From NCBI GenBank assembly GCA_964561105.1, contig CAZLOH010000020.1, forward strand, positions 1 through 64,000: a DNA stretch of 64,000 nucleotides, read 5' to 3'. The notes under the pieces are model-generated. The model did not search any database, was not told where the DNA came from, and worked only from the letters and a program-made list of their open reading frames with translations. Shown here piece after piece: positions 61,277 through 64,000 of this stretch (within the stretch, counting starts at the first letter, position 1; each line of letters starts with the position of its first letter). This stretch comes from JADLHS01 sp964561105 (GTDB lineage Bacteria > Verrucomicrobiota > Verrucomicrobiia > Limisphaerales > JADLHS01). The position numbers and the translations under genes are program-made.

Positions 61277-62323
61277 ATGTTCGACACGCTCAATCTCAAG
61301 GCCGCTGTGATCGCCGCCGTCGCCACGGTGCTGCTGGTGATTTCTATTCTCGTCGGCTCGCGCCGGCTGGAGAACTTCGATCCGGCGCTGGTCGCTTACC
61401 TGTTCGGGTGCATCTTTGCCTGCTTCGGCGTGGTCTATCGCTACACGGTCTGGTTGCAACGGCCGCCGACGTGGCGCTACTTCGCGAGCGGCTGGAAACT
61501 GTTCTTCACCGGACGCACCATCGCCTACGGGTGGGAGCTGACCCGCCATTTCTTCGTCCAGTTTCTCGGCCAGAAATTCATCCGCAACCGGGGCAAGACG
61601 CGCGGTTACGGCCACATGCTCATGGCGTGGGGTTGTCTCCTGGCCTTTGCCATCACGTTCCCGCTGGTATTCGGTTGGATTCATTTCGGTCTGAAACCGG
61701 GCGGCATCAACACCTACGAGATATTCACCTTCGGCTTCAAGGTCATGGAGTTCCCGCTGCATACCTGGCTGGCGGAGATCATTTTCAACGGCTTGAACTG
61801 GTCGGCCATCCTCGTCATCGCGGGCGTGATGATCATGATGCGCCGCCGCCTCACGCACGCCGGGCAGATTGCGATTCAGACCTTCGAGGGCGACTGGCTG
61901 CCGCTGCTGTTGCTGCTCGCCATTTCAGTGACCGGTCTGGGCATCAGCCTCGATTACAAATTCATGGAGGGTAAAGCGCATCAATTCATGGCCATCACCC
62001 ACGCCATCACGGTGATTCTGTTCCTGCTGTGGATGCCGTTCGGGAAGTTCTACCACATCATCCAACGACCGGCGCAACTCGGCATCGCCATCTATCGTCG
62101 AGCGGGCGCGGAAGGGCCGCAGGCGGTTTGTCCGCACACGAAAGAGGCGTTCGATTCGCAGATGCACGTGGATGACGTGAAAGCGGCGTCGGCGGAGATG
62201 GGCTTCAACTACACGCGCAAGGATGGCACGTCGCATGTGGATTACAGTCCGCGGGGCAAACGCGCCCTGCTGGCGAAGGCTCATCTCAAGGCCCGGCAAA
62301 AGGCCGGCTCACTTTTTGGATAA
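61277..62323 (+). CDS. NarI-like membrane cytochrome b-type subunit
   Basis: 348 aa. About six helices (AVIAAVATVLLVISILVGSR, LVAYLFGCIFACFGVVYRYT, MLMAWGCLLAFAITFPLVFG, FNGLNWSAILVIAGVMIMM, WLPLLLLLAISVTGLGISL, FMAITHAITVILFLLWMPFG) and several His residues placed in or near helices (RHFFVQFLG, GYGHMLMAWG, FPLHTWLAE, ITHAITVI). This is the pattern of NarI-like heme b subunits that pass electrons between quinones and a partner. The soluble C-terminus has one Cys (VCPHTKEAF). A CGGAG site precedes the ATG. The molybdopterin oxidoreductase begins five bases after the stop, so the two form one complex or operon. Confidence 0.7.
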   Translation: MFDTLNLKAAVIAAVATVLLVISILVGSRRLENFDPALVAYLFGCIFACFGVVYRYTVWLQRPPTWRYFASGWKLFFTGRTIAYGWELTRHFFVQFLGQKFIRNRGKTRGYGHMLMAWGCLLAFAITFPLVFGWIHFGLKPGGINTYEIFTFGFKVMEFPLHTWLAEIIFNGLNWSAILVIAGVMIMMRRRLTHAGQIAIQTFEGDWLPLLLLLAISVTGLGISLDYKFMEGKAHQFMAITHAITVILFLLWMPFGKFYHIIQRPAQLGIAIYRRAGAEGPQAVCPHTKEAFDSQMHVDDVKAASAEMGFNYTRKDGTSHVDYSPRGKRALLAKAHLKARQKAGSLFG

Positions 62324-62328
62324 TCGTC

Positions 62329-64000
62329 ATGGCCACCTTACCCGTATCCGCCGAGAACCTGATCGCTCACTTCGGGCCGTCGCTCAACTTTCCGCCGATG
62401 CAAGGCTATCCGGGGCGCGACGAGCCGGATGAAGTCGTGAAGACCCATTGCTGTTTTTGCGGGATGCAATGCGGCATCAAACTCTGCGTGAAGGACAATC
62501 GCATCGTCGGCTTCGAGCCGTGGGAGGAGTTCCCCTTCAACGAAGGCCGCCTGTGCCCGAAGGGCGTCCAGCGTTATCTGCAAAACAATCACCCGGATCG
62601 CCTGCTCGATCCGATTGAGCGCGTCGAAGGAAAAGGTTTTCGTCCGATGGGCTGGGATGCGGCGTATGAACGGGTCATTTCAGAGATTCAACGGATTCAA
62701 GGCAAATACGGCCCGGATGCGTTCGCCATGCTGTCCGGCGTCTCGCTCACGAATGAAAAGAGCTACCTCGTCGGCAAATTCGCGCGGGTGGCGCTCAAGA
62801 CCAGGAATCTCGATTACAACGGACGGCTCTGCATGGTCAGCGCCGGGGCGGGCAACAAGAAGGCCTTCGGTCTCGACCGTGGTTCGAACAATTACTCCGA
62901 TCTCGCGCACGCCGAGGTCGTGATGATCTGCGGCACGAATGTCAGCGAAACCTTCCCGACGCTCACGCACTGGATCTGGCAGGCGCGCGACAACGGCGCG
63001 AAGCTCATCGTGGTTGACCCGCGCCTGACGCCCATCGCGCGCACCGCCGATTTGCATCTGCCGATCCGTCCCGGTCGCGATTCCGCGCTCTACGGCGCGA
63101 TCCTGCACCAGCTCGTCAAGCACGACTGGCTGGATCACGACTTCATCGCCAACCACACCAGCGGATTCGAGGAAGCGAAAAAGGTGGTTGAATCCTACGA
63201 TCTCGAATGGGCCGAGCGCACGACGGGGATTGCCAAGGAGAAAATCCTGCAAGCCGCGCAATGGTGGGGCGCGGCCAAGACGAGTTTCCTCCTGCACGCG
63301 CGCGGCATCGAGCATCACAGCAAAGGCGTCGAAAACGTGCTCGGCTGCATCAACCTCGTGCTCGCCACCGGGCGCATCGGCCGGCCCTATTGCGGTTACG
63401 CGACCATCACCGGCCAGGGCAACGGCCAGGGCGGACGCGAGCACGGGCACAAGTGCGATCAACTGCCCGGCAATCGCGACATCGAAAACCCCGAGCACCG
63501 CAAATACATCAGCGGCGTCTGGGGCATTGACGAGAAGGAACTGCCCGGCAAGGGCCTCACCGCCTACGAAATCATGGAGGCGATTCATCGCGGCGAGATC
63601 AAAGGGCTGTTGAGCATCTGCTTCAATCCGCTCGTCTCGCTGCCGAACAACAACATGATCCGCGAGGCGCTGGAGAAACTGGAGTTCTACGCCTGCATTG
63701 ATTTCTTCCTGAACGAAACCGCGCGCCACGCCGACATCATTCTGCCCGGATCGCTCCACGAGGAGGAGGACGGCACAGTGACCACGGCCGAGGGCCGCGT
63801 CGTGCGCATCCGCAAAGCGATCAACCCGCCGGGGAACGCGCGCACCGACACGAGCATCCTGCTGGAAATCGCCAAGCGGCTCGGCGCGGAAAAACATTTC
63901 ACCTACAATTCCTCCGAGGAGATTTTCAACGAACTGCGCGTCGCCTCCAAAGGCGGCACGGCGGATTACTTCGGCATCACCTACAAAAAGATCGAGGACA
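62329..64000 (+). CDS. Molybdopterin oxidoreductase, NarB/NasA-like (cut by window edge)
   Basis: At least 557 codons from the ATG at 62329; the frame is open to the right edge, so the gene is partial. An N-terminal 4Fe-4S site follows the classic spacing: C41-x2-C44-x3-C48-x27-C76 (C41 and C42 are both Cys), then LCPKGVQRYLQNNHP. GRLCMVSAGAG carries C168, the expected molybdenum ligand of the NapA/NasA/formate dehydrogenase branch. GTNVSETFPTLTHWIWQARD and VVDPRLTPIARTADLHLP bind the cofactor, and TGQGNGQGGREHGHKCDQLP is typical of assimilatory nitrate reductases. With a NarI-like subunit upstream, reduction of nitrate or a related substrate is probable but not proved. Confidence 0.88.
   Translation, partial: MATLPVSAENLIAHFGPSLNFPPMQGYPGRDEPDEVVKTHCCFCGMQCGIKLCVKDNRIVGFEPWEEFPFNEGRLCPKGVQRYLQNNHPDRLLDPIERVEGKGFRPMGWDAAYERVISEIQRIQGKYGPDAFAMLSGVSLTNEKSYLVGKFARVALKTRNLDYNGRLCMVSAGAGNKKAFGLDRGSNNYSDLAHAEVVMICGTNVSETFPTLTHWIWQARDNGAKLIVVDPRLTPIARTADLHLPIRPGRDSALYGAILHQLVKHDWLDHDFIANHTSGFEEAKKVVESYDLEWAERTTGIAKEKILQAAQWWGAAKTSFLLHARGIEHHSKGVENVLGCINLVLATGRIGRPYCGYATITGQGNGQGGREHGHKCDQLPGNRDIENPEHRKYISGVWGIDEKELPGKGLTAYEIMEAIHRGEIKGLLSICFNPLVSLPNNNMIREALEKLEFYACIDFFLNETARHADIILPGSLHEEEDGTVTTAEGRVVRIRKAINPPGNARTDTSILLEIAKRLGAEKHFTYNSSEEIFNELRVASKGGTADYFGITYKKIED

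Noticed and set aside
1..64000. CRISPR arrays, insertion sequences and integrated phage
   Set aside because: No regularly spaced direct repeats, transposase, integrase or cas gene was found among the frames read.

Overview
The window reads as chromosomal DNA of a free-living, high-GC Gram-negative bacterium of the PVC group, most likely Verrucomicrobiota (Limisphaerales/Pedosphaera-like). Supporting signs are a giant secreted cytochrome with the PVC-type membrane-bound-dehydrogenase plus CxxCH layout, a PEP-CTERM protein, a secreted protein of the 'NIVGYYNV' type, many secreted glycosidases, an LptD (so an outer membrane), a Y_Y_Y/propeller sensor kinase, weak Shine-Dalgarno sequences, and intergenic DNA littered with short palindromic repeats. 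The taxonomic call is an inference from gene content. No phage, insertion sequence or CRISPR array was seen.

Layout. 1-959: no gene, only repeat debris. 960-7975: four exported catabolic or redox proteins on the plus strand (DMFase-like, di-heme peroxidase, PVC cytochrome, ceramidase-like). 8032-13797: minus-strand NPCBM glycosidase with a coupled membrane protein, then AhpD-like and DUF488 genes. 14430-20276: a Kef-type antiporter and two secreted glycosidase-like proteins. 20277-21254: decayed gene fragments. 21316-25199: rnk-like, a membrane protein, two mosaic phosphorelay proteins and cutA. 25674-29275: guaB facing an exbB-exbD-tonB-zinc-ribbon operon. 29486-33886: exported proteins ending with a PEP-CTERM gene and a clear terminator. 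34217-42361: rnr, a Na+/H+ antiporter, a yqjDEK-like set, a pseudopilin-like gene, a LacI regulator, nadK and tlyA. 43374-48146: a LuxR-type regulator with its propeller kinase, a lipoprotein and tRNA-Leu(GAG). 48369-54157: lptD, a metallophosphoesterase, a PAS kinase and a FadL porin. 54535-61010: a four-gene signalling locus. 61277-64000: a NarI-like membrane subunit and the start of a molybdopterin oxidoreductase.

The most unusual region is 52829-61010. A SAM-dependent methyltransferase is followed, with overlapping or abutting frames, by a six-helix membrane histidine kinase, then a receiver protein whose output is a degenerate histidine-kinase module, then (after a 339-base gap) a receiver-GAF-PAS kinase. 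This order matches the phcB-phcS-phcR-phcQ quorum-sensing operon of Ralstonia, in which the methyltransferase makes a fatty-acid methyl-ester signal. A FadL-type long-chain fatty-acid porin is transcribed divergently, and a perfect 10-bp inverted repeat lies just upstream of the methyltransferase. I infer a Phc-like cell-cell signalling system in a verrucomicrobium. The phcA regulator is not in the window.

Other coherent units are the secreted redox trio at 960-6393, the TonB energising operon, the glycan-degradation genes scattered over 8-20 kb, and the nitrate-reductase-like pair cut by the right edge.
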